A DNA stretch of 12,137 bases from Gracilibacteraceae bacterium. Lineage in GTDB: Bacteria > Bacillota > Desulfitobacteriia > Desulfitobacteriales > Syntrophobotulaceae. This document shows positions 6,651 to 12,137 of this stretch, one piece after another. Every line of letters begins with the position of its first letter. Position 1 is the first letter of the stretch. The position numbers and the translations under genes are program-made. The stretch spans positions 1 through 12,137 of the forward strand of contig JAIRRL010000037.1 of assembly GCA_031255985.1 (NCBI GenBank), written 5' to 3'. The notes beneath the pieces are model-generated. The model saw nothing but the letters and a program-made list of their open reading frames with translations, did not search any database and was not told the origin of the DNA.

Positions 6651-6727
6651 TATGTTTTGCATTGCAAGCAGTCAACCCGGGCGGGCGGGGGCGGAATTTT
6701 ATTGCACCCGAAATCCGGAATAAAACC

Positions 6728-6756
6728 TTGTATTTTTGCGGCAAAATGGGTAATAT
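6728..6756 (+). promoter_or_regulatory. Weak candidate promoter for the 74-aa / FIST-like operon
   Basis: TTGTAT (6728-6733), 17 bp, then TAATAT (6751-6756); an overlapping TATAAG at 6754-6759 is an alternative -10. Matches to consensus are modest. A rightward promoter is expected in this stretch because the upstream gene is divergent, but its exact position is uncertain. Confidence 0.35.
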
Positions 6757-6794
6757 AAGGCGGAGAATGTAATTCAGGAAAGGAGCAACTGACC

Positions 6795-7019
6795 GTGAAA
6801 TTGACCGACGCGCAGACAAAAAAACTTCTCGATTACAAAGGGCAGCCGCAGTTGAAGCAATTATCCCTGAACATGGCGCTGACCCGGCTGAAGGGAATCT
6901 ACAAAAGCAATCCCGCGCCGGAAACCCTGAGCAAGTGTACAGCAGATTTGAACGCGCTTTTGGAAAAATTCGCCGTGATCATGCAGGCGGATTTCGAGTG
7001 GATCGTATCACTGAAATAA
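6795..7019 (+). CDS. Small hypothetical helical protein
   Basis: A 74-aa protein that I do not recognise. It is charged and probably all-helical, with heptad-like leucines (QLKQLSLNMALTRLKGIY; LNALLEKFAVIM), a single cysteine (SKC) and a conserved-looking aromatic end DFEWIVSLK. No signal peptide or membrane segment. It begins at GTG with a strong AGGAAAGGAG ribosome binding site (6776-6785) 9 nt upstream. The 320-aa FIST-like gene follows 18 bp downstream with its own ribosome binding site, so the two are probably co-transcribed; a small partner or regulator of that protein is a reasonable guess only. Confidence 0.75.
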   Translation: MKLTDAQTKKLLDYKGQPQLKQLSLNMALTRLKGIYKSNPAPETLSKCTADLNALLEKFAVIMQADFEWIVSLK

Positions 7020-7037
7020 GAAGAGGGAGGACGTGTT

Positions 7038-8000
7038 ATGCTAAAATCATTTGAGCAAACCGCTGCTCTTATTGCGGAGAAAAAGCTGCTGCACATATCG
7101 GGAACGGAGGCGCTCCTGCGCAAATTGCCCGCCGGCAACTGGATCGGCGGCTCCACTGAATATTTTCTCGCCGAGGGCGGGGGGAAGGTTAGCGGCGAGG
7201 TTTTGGACGTGCTGGAACTGCCTTTTGCCGAATACAAATTCGCCGCCTATGACGACAAGACTTTGCCCGACATCGCCAAGGACGCCTATGACAACGGTTT
7301 TTCCATAATTATCCTGCCGTTCGACAGCGAGGTACACCGGCATTACGCCGAGAACGCTTCCGGTTATGAGAGCGTTTTTTTGAAAAATATCGTAGGCTGG
7401 ATCGCCGGCATCAACCTGGAGGCGGCGGGCCAAACGCCCATAGCGGTCAGAGGCGATACGGGCGAGGCGCTGACGGATAAAGTCGCCGCCCTCCATATCG
7501 GTCTGCCGGAGGGCAAGATTGCCCAGGTGAATATCGTCAATATTTTCACCGCTGATCCGAACAGTCCCGTCATTACTTTCAACGAGCACGGCTTCGCGGT
7601 GAAGACCTGTTTCGTGGACGGCAAGGAAACCGTTTTGGCGGACTATATCAGCGAAAAGAATTTGGATACCAAGCTGCCGCTGGTGGGAGATTATTCCGGC
7701 GCGGGCATCAATATTTCCGTGAAAAATATTGAAAACGGGGTGGTGTATTTTTACGCGCCCGTATTCAAGGGGGTCGAGTACCGGCTGCCGCGGCCGATAG
7801 CCGATTATGTGGACGCTTTCCACGGTAAGATCGGGGAACTCGGCGATGTGGATTCGGTGTTTGCCTGCAACTGTATCCTCAATTTCCTGTACGGCGGCCT
7901 GGAGGGCAAGGATTTGGGCGGGCTTTACGGCCCGGTCACGTTCGGGGAAATCGCCTGGCAGCTGCTGAATCAGACATTGGTTTATCTGCGGATATTGTAG
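7038..8000 (+). CDS. Conserved hypothetical protein with FIST-like C-terminus
   Basis: A 320-aa soluble protein with no signal peptide or transmembrane segment. An N-terminal motif LPAGNWIGG (30-38) comes in a helix-strand context. The C-terminus, with GLYGPVTFGEIAWQLLNQT near residues 295-313, resembles the 'G.(Y/F).(Y/F)GEI....NQT' ending of FIST_C sensory domains, which are thought to bind small ligands such as amino acids. I also recall similar proteins under a DUF6976 label, with low certainty. A C277-N-C279 pair sits in the putative ligand domain where FIST proteins often carry a conserved cysteine. The ATG has an AGGGAGG ribosome binding site (7024-7030). It follows the 74-aa gene in a probable operon and ends just before a cluster of palindromic repeats. 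Cytoplasmic ligand sensing is an inference. Confidence 0.8.
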   Translation: MLKSFEQTAALIAEKKLLHISGTEALLRKLPAGNWIGGSTEYFLAEGGGKVSGEVLDVLELPFAEYKFAAYDDKTLPDIAKDAYDNGFSIIILPFDSEVHRHYAENASGYESVFLKNIVGWIAGINLEAAGQTPIAVRGDTGEALTDKVAALHIGLPEGKIAQVNIVNIFTADPNSPVITFNEHGFAVKTCFVDGKETVLADYISEKNLDTKLPLVGDYSGAGINISVKNIENGVVYFYAPVFKGVEYRLPRPIADYVDAFHGKIGELGDVDSVFACNCILNFLYGGLEGKDLGGLYGPVTFGEIAWQLLNQTLVYLRIL

Positions 8001-8006
8001 ACGCCG

Positions 8007-8128
8007 GGAGACGGGAACGCGGGACGCCGAAGGCGGCGTCCCCTACGGGGGCCGGGGGCATGTGGGACGCCGAGGGCGGCGTCCATACGGAGACGGGAAC
8101 GCGGGACGCCGAGGGCGGCGTCCCCTAC
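8007..8128. repeat. Cluster of three palindromic repeat copies with an 82-bp period
   Basis: Cores with arms GGGACGCCG / CGGCGTCCC lie at 8021-8042 and 8103-8124; a copy short of one base at its end lies at 8064-8084. A 40-nt block at 8007-8046 recurs at 8089-8128 with a single mismatch in the hairpin loop, so the outer copies arose as an 82-bp duplication. A longer 42-bp form (8021-8062) matches 9469-9510 at 41 of 42 positions. The array lies between the convergent FIST-like and ATPase genes. Without T-runs it is a poor intrinsic terminator, but it could slow or process transcripts from both sides. Confidence 0.85.
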
Positions 8129-8137
8129 CCGCGGGGT

Positions 8138-9352
8138 TTAATCCCAATTCGGCGCCAGCAGGAATGTCCGGATGTTCATGTGTTTGACGCCGTCCTTGCT
8201 CATGTCAAAATCGTCGAGAGATACGACATATTTGGGGAAATTGTCCCGGATGCCCGCATACGCGCCGAACTCGCGCTCTATGGTGTCAGGCGACGCCAGC
8301 AGATATGCCGTTTGGACATACAGCATTTTCCCCTGTTTTTCGCCCACGAAGTCTATTTCTTTTGTCGTAGTTTTTCCTACAGTGACGTTGTATCCGCGGC
8401 GCAGCATTTCCATATATACGATGTTTTCCAGGATCAGGTTTATGTCGCGCCTGTTGCCGCCGAAGACGGCTTCGCGGATGCCATGGTCGGCAATATAGTA
8501 TTTTTCGTTGCTGGAGAGTATTTTTTTGCCCTGCAAATCCTGGCGTTTAACCCGGTAAAACAGGTACGCGTCCTCGCAGGCTTTGATGTAATTCAAAATC
8601 GTTTCCGGGGAGACCGCGCGGTTCTCGCTCTTGAAATACCTGGCAATCGACGTGCCGGAGAAGGTTGTGCCTACGTTCGCGGCGATGTAGGCGATGATGC
8701 GCTCCAGCAGATCCACTTCCCGGATCTTGTTGCGTTTGACGACGTCCTTCAGCACGACGGAGTTGTACAGGTCTTGCAGGTATTGGCGGCTCGGCTGCTC
8801 CGCGTAGCGCAGATTGCTCAAATACGGCATACCGCCGATGGTCAGATACTTGAAAAAAATGTCGCTTGCAGGCGTCTGCCCGTTCACTTCCTGATACAGT
8901 TCGCTGAATTCGGCGAACGAAAACGGATAAATGACAAACTCTACATAGCGGCCGGCGAGGTATGTCGCCAGTTCCCCGGAGAGCAGCCGGGCGTTAGAGC
9001 CGGTGATATATATATCGCAGTCAAGTTCTACCCGCAGGGAATTAACGCATCGTTCCCATTCGTCTACTTCCTGGATTTCATCAAAGAACAGGTACGCTTT
9101 GCCGTCGATGTTCCGGGCAAGTTCCATGATTTCGGCGCGCAGGGCTTCGGCGGTAGTCAGGCGGGCGTTGCTCATTTCCTCAAAATTGAACGAGATACAC
9201 TGCCCTGCCCGCGCCCCCGCCGCGGTCAGTTCCTCGCGCACCAGCTCCAGCATGACTGATTTTCCGCTGCGGCGGACGCCTGTCAGTACTTTGATCAGTT
9301 CTTTGCCGATAAACGGCCGGATTTGGCTCATATATCTTTCGCGTTTTATCAT
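8138..9352 (-). CDS. AAA_14 / DUF4143 ATPase
   Basis: A 404-aa protein of the widespread AAA_14-DUF4143 type, often annotated only as 'ATP-binding protein'. An N-terminal P-loop domain carries Walker A GVRRSGKS (25-32), Walker B YLFFDEIQEV (87-96; D91, E92), a sensor-like ITGSNA (116-121) and R135 in LAGRY. A middle region (about 180-290) is followed by the DUF4143 C-terminal domain with EIDFV (332-336) and YVQTAYLL (345-352), a layout like a PD-(D/E)XK nuclease fold with Gln where Lys would sit. The N-terminus MIKRERY...IRPFI is the usual family start, though the ribosome binding sequence GAGAGGA is rather far (about 10 nt). The molecular function of the family is not settled. The gene is alone, on the opposite strand to its left neighbour and bracketed by dispersed repeats, consistent with a mobile accessory gene. 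Confidence 0.92.
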   Translation of the reverse strand: MIKRERYMSQIRPFIGKELIKVLTGVRRSGKSVMLELVREELTAAGARAGQCISFNFEEMSNARLTTAEALRAEIMELARNIDGKAYLFFDEIQEVDEWERCVNSLRVELDCDIYITGSNARLLSGELATYLAGRYVEFVIYPFSFAEFSELYQEVNGQTPASDIFFKYLTIGGMPYLSNLRYAEQPSRQYLQDLYNSVVLKDVVKRNKIREVDLLERIIAYIAANVGTTFSGTSIARYFKSENRAVSPETILNYIKACEDAYLFYRVKRQDLQGKKILSSNEKYYIADHGIREAVFGGNRRDINLILENIVYMEMLRRGYNVTVGKTTTKEIDFVGEKQGKMLYVQTAYLLASPDTIEREFGAYAGIRDNFPKYVVSLDDFDMSKDGVKHMNIRTFLLAPNWD

Positions 9353-9385
9353 GGCGTCGGCGTCCTCTCTTTTGTATTCGTCTCC

Positions 9386-9414
9386 AGTATACAGCGGTTA
9401 TACCGGAGGATCAA
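9386..9414 (-). promoter_or_regulatory. Promoter of the AAA_14 ATPase gene, with internal palindrome
   Basis: Minus strand: -35 TTGATC (9414-9409), a 17-bp spacer and -10 TATACT (9391-9386), about 34 nt upstream of the ATG. A perfect 11-bp palindrome CGGT-TAT-ACCG (9395-9405) lies inside the spacer, and CGGTTATA recurs upstream at 9434-9441 in an AT-rich patch. The paired motifs could bind a repressor, but none is encoded next to it. Confidence 0.65.
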
Positions 9415-9468
9415 GTATTAATATGAGGTTTTATCGGTTATAATTGATAAAATTATTGCCGGGAGTAC

Positions 9469-9510
9469 GGGACGCCGAAGGCGGCGTCCCCTACAGGGGC
9501 CGGGGGCATG
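9469..9510. repeat. Dispersed palindromic repeat, long form
   Basis: The same hairpin core as elsewhere (9469-9490) followed by CTACAGGGGCCGGGGGCATG. The 42 bases match 8021-8062 with a single G-to-A change. Together these two copies bracket the ATPase gene and its promoter. Confidence 0.85.
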
Positions 9511-9522
9511 CGGGCGAGGAGT

Positions 9523-9561
9523 AAAAAAAGCGGGACGCCGAATGGGGGCGTCCCGCTTTTT
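9523..9561. terminator. Bidirectional intrinsic terminator
   Basis: A 15-bp perfect stem: AAAAAGC plus GGGACGCC on the left (9525-9539) pairs with GGCGTCCC plus GCTTTTT on the right (9547-9561), with a 7-nt loop GAATGGG. A-tracts on one side and T-tracts on the other make it functional on both strands. In position it terminates the minus-strand surface protein gene. The GC part of the stem is the same palindrome as the dispersed repeat family, with A/T tracts added at both ends. Confidence 0.88.
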
Positions 9562-9585
9562 GGTTATTTTGGTCTGGAGTTGGGG

Positions 9586-9639
9586 ATGGTGATGGTGATG
9601 GTGATGGTGATGGTGATGGTGATGGTGATGGTGATGGTG
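9586..9639. repeat. Hexanucleotide microsatellite (ATGGTG)x9
   Basis: Nine perfect ATGGTG units with no interruption, CACCAT on the transcribed strand. It lies within the 3' untranslated region of the surface protein gene, between its stop codon and the terminator. Confidence 0.95.
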
Positions 9640-9642
9640 TAC

Positions 9643-9708
9643 GTTATTGTTATTGTTATTGTTATTGTTATTGTTATTGCTGTTGTTATTGCTGTTGCTG
9701 TTGCTGTT
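9643..9708. repeat. Hexanucleotide microsatellite (GTTATT)x6 with degenerate tail
   Basis: Six perfect GTTATT units (9643-9678) then alternating GCTGTT and GTTATT units to 9708; similar GTTGCTGTT sequence continues to the surface gene stop codon at 9723-9725. It is separated from the ATGGTG tract by only three bases. On the transcribed strand it reads as AATAAC units. The degenerate side nearest the gene suggests an older array still growing at its far end. Confidence 0.93.
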
Positions 9709-9722
9709 ATCTGTTGCTGTTG

Positions 9723-12137
9723 TTACTCATTCGATTCGGGATCCAGTTTGCGGCGGCGCTTGTCGACGCGCAGCATGAGGGCGGCGCCCAAGGTGGCCAG
9801 AGCGGCGAAAATGCCCATGTCATTGAGTTTGCCTACAGGAACCCCTGTTTTGGGGTTGGAGCCGGGCGGCGGCGGTTCGTCGCTGTCCGCTTCATCCTCT
9901 ATCGGTCGCGCTTGGTTCGCCGGGAGCAGAGCCGGCGGCTTGGCGGCCGGTTCGTTCCGGTCGCTTTGAGCGTCCGGGGCGGGCTGGGCCGGAGGCGCCG
10001 GATTCGGCCTGGCCGGTTCCGGCGAGGCTATTGCCGCGCCGGAACCGGTATCGGTGCTGGCGCCGCCGACGCCGACGCTATTGCCGCCGCCGGAACTGCC
10101 GGAACCGCTGCCGCCGGCGCTTGAACCGCCGCCGCCGGCGCTGCCGGCGCTTATGCCGCCGCCGCCGCTGTCGGAGTCAATGCTTACCACCGAGGTGGCG
10201 TACAATATAGCGTAAGTGGAAAAGTTATTGGTTTCAAACTGGAGGGCGGCGCCGTTTTGCAGGCGGGCGCCCAGCAGCGACATATAGGCTTTGCCGCCGC
10301 TCGGATGCTCCACGCGCCCAAGCCAGTAGCGGGGCTGGCCGCGCAGATTGGAGGGCAGATCCACCTGGAGTTTGACGCTGGCCTTGTTAGGCAAAGCGCT
10401 GATAAAAACGGGCTGATCAGTGCCGACCGTTTTTCGCAGGGAAATATCGAACAGCGTCCCCACTTTCTTGGAACCCGCTTCCGCCGCGACCACCGCCGCG
10501 TCGGCGGGAATGCGCAAGCCGGATATCAGCAGTTCGAGTTTGACGTCAAAACCGTTGTTCAGCCTGTCCATTTCCTGGCCGGTCAAAACCGCGCCGGCCA
10601 GCTGCAGGTCAGTCAGAGGCGTCGTGACCGCGGGCAGACCGCTCCCGCCAGCTTGCTCCACTGTCAGAACCCCCGGCGCTATATCGAGATGCAGCAGGAA
10701 TTCCGTCCCGTCGGCGGTGACGATCTTGATTATCTGCTCGCCGGGCGGCAAAGTGTCCATAAAGCCCTCTTTCAGCACCAGCTGATCGTTTTCGACCTTA
10801 TAGTCGCGCCCATCCGTCAGAGTCGCCGGTTTCTGACCGGGCCGAACCGGGGAAACGCTCACCGCGCTCAAACCGCTGTCCTGCAAGATGGAAGAAATAT
10901 CCACAACAACGTCGCCGTCTTTAGTCTTGTGATAAGCCTGCCGGGCGCCGCCGGCGTCTGAATTTTCGCGGGCCGCCTTGCTCACCGTAAACTGCGCTTC
11001 TTGCGTAGCGGCAAGTCCGGTGGGAACGTGGGTTATCTTGACTTTGACCGTCAGTTTTTTGCCTATGGCCCGGTCATTGACCGTCAGCGTTACCGGATTC
11101 GGGTAAGCGCCGTTTATTTTCGCGCCCGTGTGATCGCCGCTGAATTCGTATTGCAGGGCAAATATCGGGCCGTGAACGGAGCAGGCGGTAAAATTCCAGG
11201 TCGGTTCCAGCCGCTGCGTTTCTTGGAGTTTGAAATAGTCGATGGCGATCGGCCCGCCGCTCAGGTTGGCCTGATCCAGCACGCAGGCGCAGGGAATTAT
11301 CCTGAATTCGGCGCTGGCGCTGGCGGCCAGGTAATTCACGGTCTCAGCCGAACTCACCGTTAGGACATAGTCGCCGATAGCCGTTGGCGGCGCGGCCGCC
11401 GGGCCGTAAACCGTAGAGCCGCGTCCCTGCCAGACATAAGTCAGCTGACCGCCGCTTTCATTGACGGTGACGGCGGGGACGACCGGGAGGCCGAATTCCG
11501 TGTCCGGCGCGTCTATAGCCAGATCATTGGCTTTTTTGGCCACGACGACGGTCAGGTCGGCGGAAATCGGGTTGTAATGGCTGTCGCCGTTCTTGATCGC
11601 CCGGATGACGGAGGTTCCGGTCTGGAGAATGGCGACGTCGTCGCTGATGGAGTAAAAGGAGATCACGGTGTCGCCGGCGATCTGATAGTAGTCAATACCG
11701 CCGCCGCCCTGGCCGCCCTGAGCGGCCGGCAGCAGGAAATCCGGATCGCCGTAAGTCTTGTTGAGCGTGGTCTTGGGGAATTTAAAGCCGGTCTGGTTCG
11801 CCTTGATCACTTCATAATCGCTGATCCGGTCTTCGGCGTTGTTGTAATTGTCCTGGGCGGCCGGCACGTATTCCGCCGTCAGTTCCTGGTTGCCCGCCAG
11901 AACCTGCCGCCATTCCGCGGTGGCGATCAGTTCCTTGCCGACCTGACGCGCCGGAACCCCGGAAGCGATCACTGTTCCGTCAGCGCTGAAGGTAACGGTT
12001 CCCGGCGCCGCTTCGATCGTATTGCCGATCACGGCCGTCAAACGGACTGTCGCGCCGGTGGCCGGCTCGCCGCTGGGGGGATCGGTCCGCAGCAAGACGC
12101 TGATCTGGCGTTTCGCTATTTCAAAGGGGGCGGCGAC
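9723..12137 (-). CDS. Sortase-anchored Ig-like surface protein, 5' end beyond the window
   Basis: The 3' part (about 804 codons) of a large extracellular protein. The frame stays open to the right edge, so a TTG codon at 12095 is not a true start and the signal peptide is off-window. From the visible N-terminus: a Big_3_5-like Ig domain (to about 11805), an MBG/Ig-like domain (about 11803-11520), another Ig-like repeat (to about 11290), a further beta domain with a CxC motif, a CBM_X2-like domain (TLTDGRDYKVE...LPPGEQ; about 10910-10680), and a domain ending in NNFSTYAILY (about 10670-10195). A Gly/Ser- then Pro/Ala-rich wall-spanning linker (about 10177-9861) leads to SNPKTG (9860-9843), a hydrophobic stretch and KRRRK. 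The (S/N)PXTG motif resembles that used by Clostridioides difficile sortase. Likely an adhesin or scaffold; the ligand is unknown. Confidence 0.88.
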   Translation of the reverse strand, partial: VAAPFEIAKRQISVLLRTDPPSGEPATGATVRLTAVIGNTIEAAPGTVTFSADGTVIASGVPARQVGKELIATAEWRQVLAGNQELTAEYVPAAQDNYNNAEDRISDYEVIKANQTGFKFPKTTLNKTYGDPDFLLPAAQGGQGGGGIDYYQIAGDTVISFYSISDDVAILQTGTSVIRAIKNGDSHYNPISADLTVVVAKKANDLAIDAPDTEFGLPVVPAVTVNESGGQLTYVWQGRGSTVYGPAAAPPTAIGDYVLTVSSAETVNYLAASASAEFRIIPCACVLDQANLSGGPIAIDYFKLQETQRLEPTWNFTACSVHGPIFALQYEFSGDHTGAKINGAYPNPVTLTVNDRAIGKKLTVKVKITHVPTGLAATQEAQFTVSKAARENSDAGGARQAYHKTKDGDVVVDISSILQDSGLSAVSVSPVRPGQKPATLTDGRDYKVENDQLVLKEGFMDTLPPGEQIIKIVTADGTEFLLHLDIAPGVLTVEQAGGSGLPAVTTPLTDLQLAGAVLTGQEMDRLNNGFDVKLELLISGLRIPADAAVVAAEAGSKKVGTLFDISLRKTVGTDQPVFISALPNKASVKLQVDLPSNLRGQPRYWLGRVEHPSGGKAYMSLLGARLQNGAALQFETNNFSTYAILYATSVVSIDSDSGGGGISAGSAGGGGSSAGGSGSGSSGGGNSVGVGGASTDTGSGAAIASPEPARPNPAPPAQPAPDAQSDRNEPAAKPPALLPANQARPIEDEADSDEPPPPGSNPKTGVPVGKLNDMGIFAALATLGAALMLRVDKRRRKLDPESNE

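Noticed and set aside
8021..8128. Intrinsic terminators for the FIST-like gene
   Set aside because: The hairpins are strong but none is followed by a T-run on either strand, so classical Rho-independent termination is not supported here.
8060..9259. A 399-codon plus-strand frame opposite the ATPase
   Set aside because: It begins inside the palindromic repeat and is antisense to the AAA_14/DUF4143 gene, whose motifs are unambiguous on the minus strand.
9508..9969. A plus-strand frame encoding (MV)n and (VI)n runs, superficially a membrane protein
   Set aside because: The hydrophobic runs are translations of the ATGGTG and GTTATT microsatellites. It starts in the repeat, passes through the terminator and then runs antisense to the surface protein gene.
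12093..12095. TTG as the start of the surface protein
   Set aside because: The frame remains open for 14 more codons to the window edge, reading VAAPFEIAKRQISV in keeping with the same Ig domain, and no signal peptide follows the TTG. The gene is 5'-truncated by the window.

Overview
The window is a GC-rich chromosomal segment, by eye about 60% G+C. It most likely comes from a Gram-positive-type Firmicute (Clostridia or a relative). The pointers are a Fur-family repressor sharing an operon with a zinc ABC transporter, dxs directly followed by tlyA, a ComFB-like protein, an AAA_14/DUF4143 ATPase, and a surface protein ending in an (S)NPKTG sorting signal. Genus cannot be assigned from the sequence alone.

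Layout. Positions 1-269 hold a GC-rich palindromic repeat and a 43-bp tandem repeat. A near-consensus sigma-A promoter (188-216) and a 21-bp Fur/Zur-like operator (222-242) follow. Positions 270-3244 are one tight operon, znuA-znuC-znuB-fur(zur), with gaps or overlaps of 4 bp or less: a binding lipoprotein, ATPase, permease and zinc-type repressor that probably controls its own operon. A second promoter, whose -35 overlaps the fur stop codon, drives dxs (isoprenoid precursor synthesis) and the overlapping tlyA (rRNA methyltransferase/hemolysin family). This TlyA carries an unusual repetitive acidic C-terminal tail.

Convergent to tlyA, with only 13 bp between, is a small ComFB-like gene on the minus strand with its own extended -10 promoter. 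Running the other way from the same intergenic region is a two-gene unit: an unrecognised 74-aa helical protein and a 320-aa protein whose C-terminus resembles FIST_C sensory domains.

Positions 8001-9722 are accessory in character. An AAA_14/DUF4143 ATPase on the minus strand sits between copies of the same dispersed palindromic repeat; the two longest copies match at 41 of 42 positions. A bidirectional intrinsic terminator built from the same palindrome follows, then two hexanucleotide microsatellites. These form the 3' untranslated region of the last gene, a large Ig-like, sortase-anchored surface protein on the minus strand whose 5' end lies beyond the right edge.

The metal-uptake, dxs and tlyA genes are standard. 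The less explained parts are the TlyA tail, the ComFB / 74-aa / FIST-like neighbourhood, and the repeat family that appears to bracket the ATPase and to have become a terminator.
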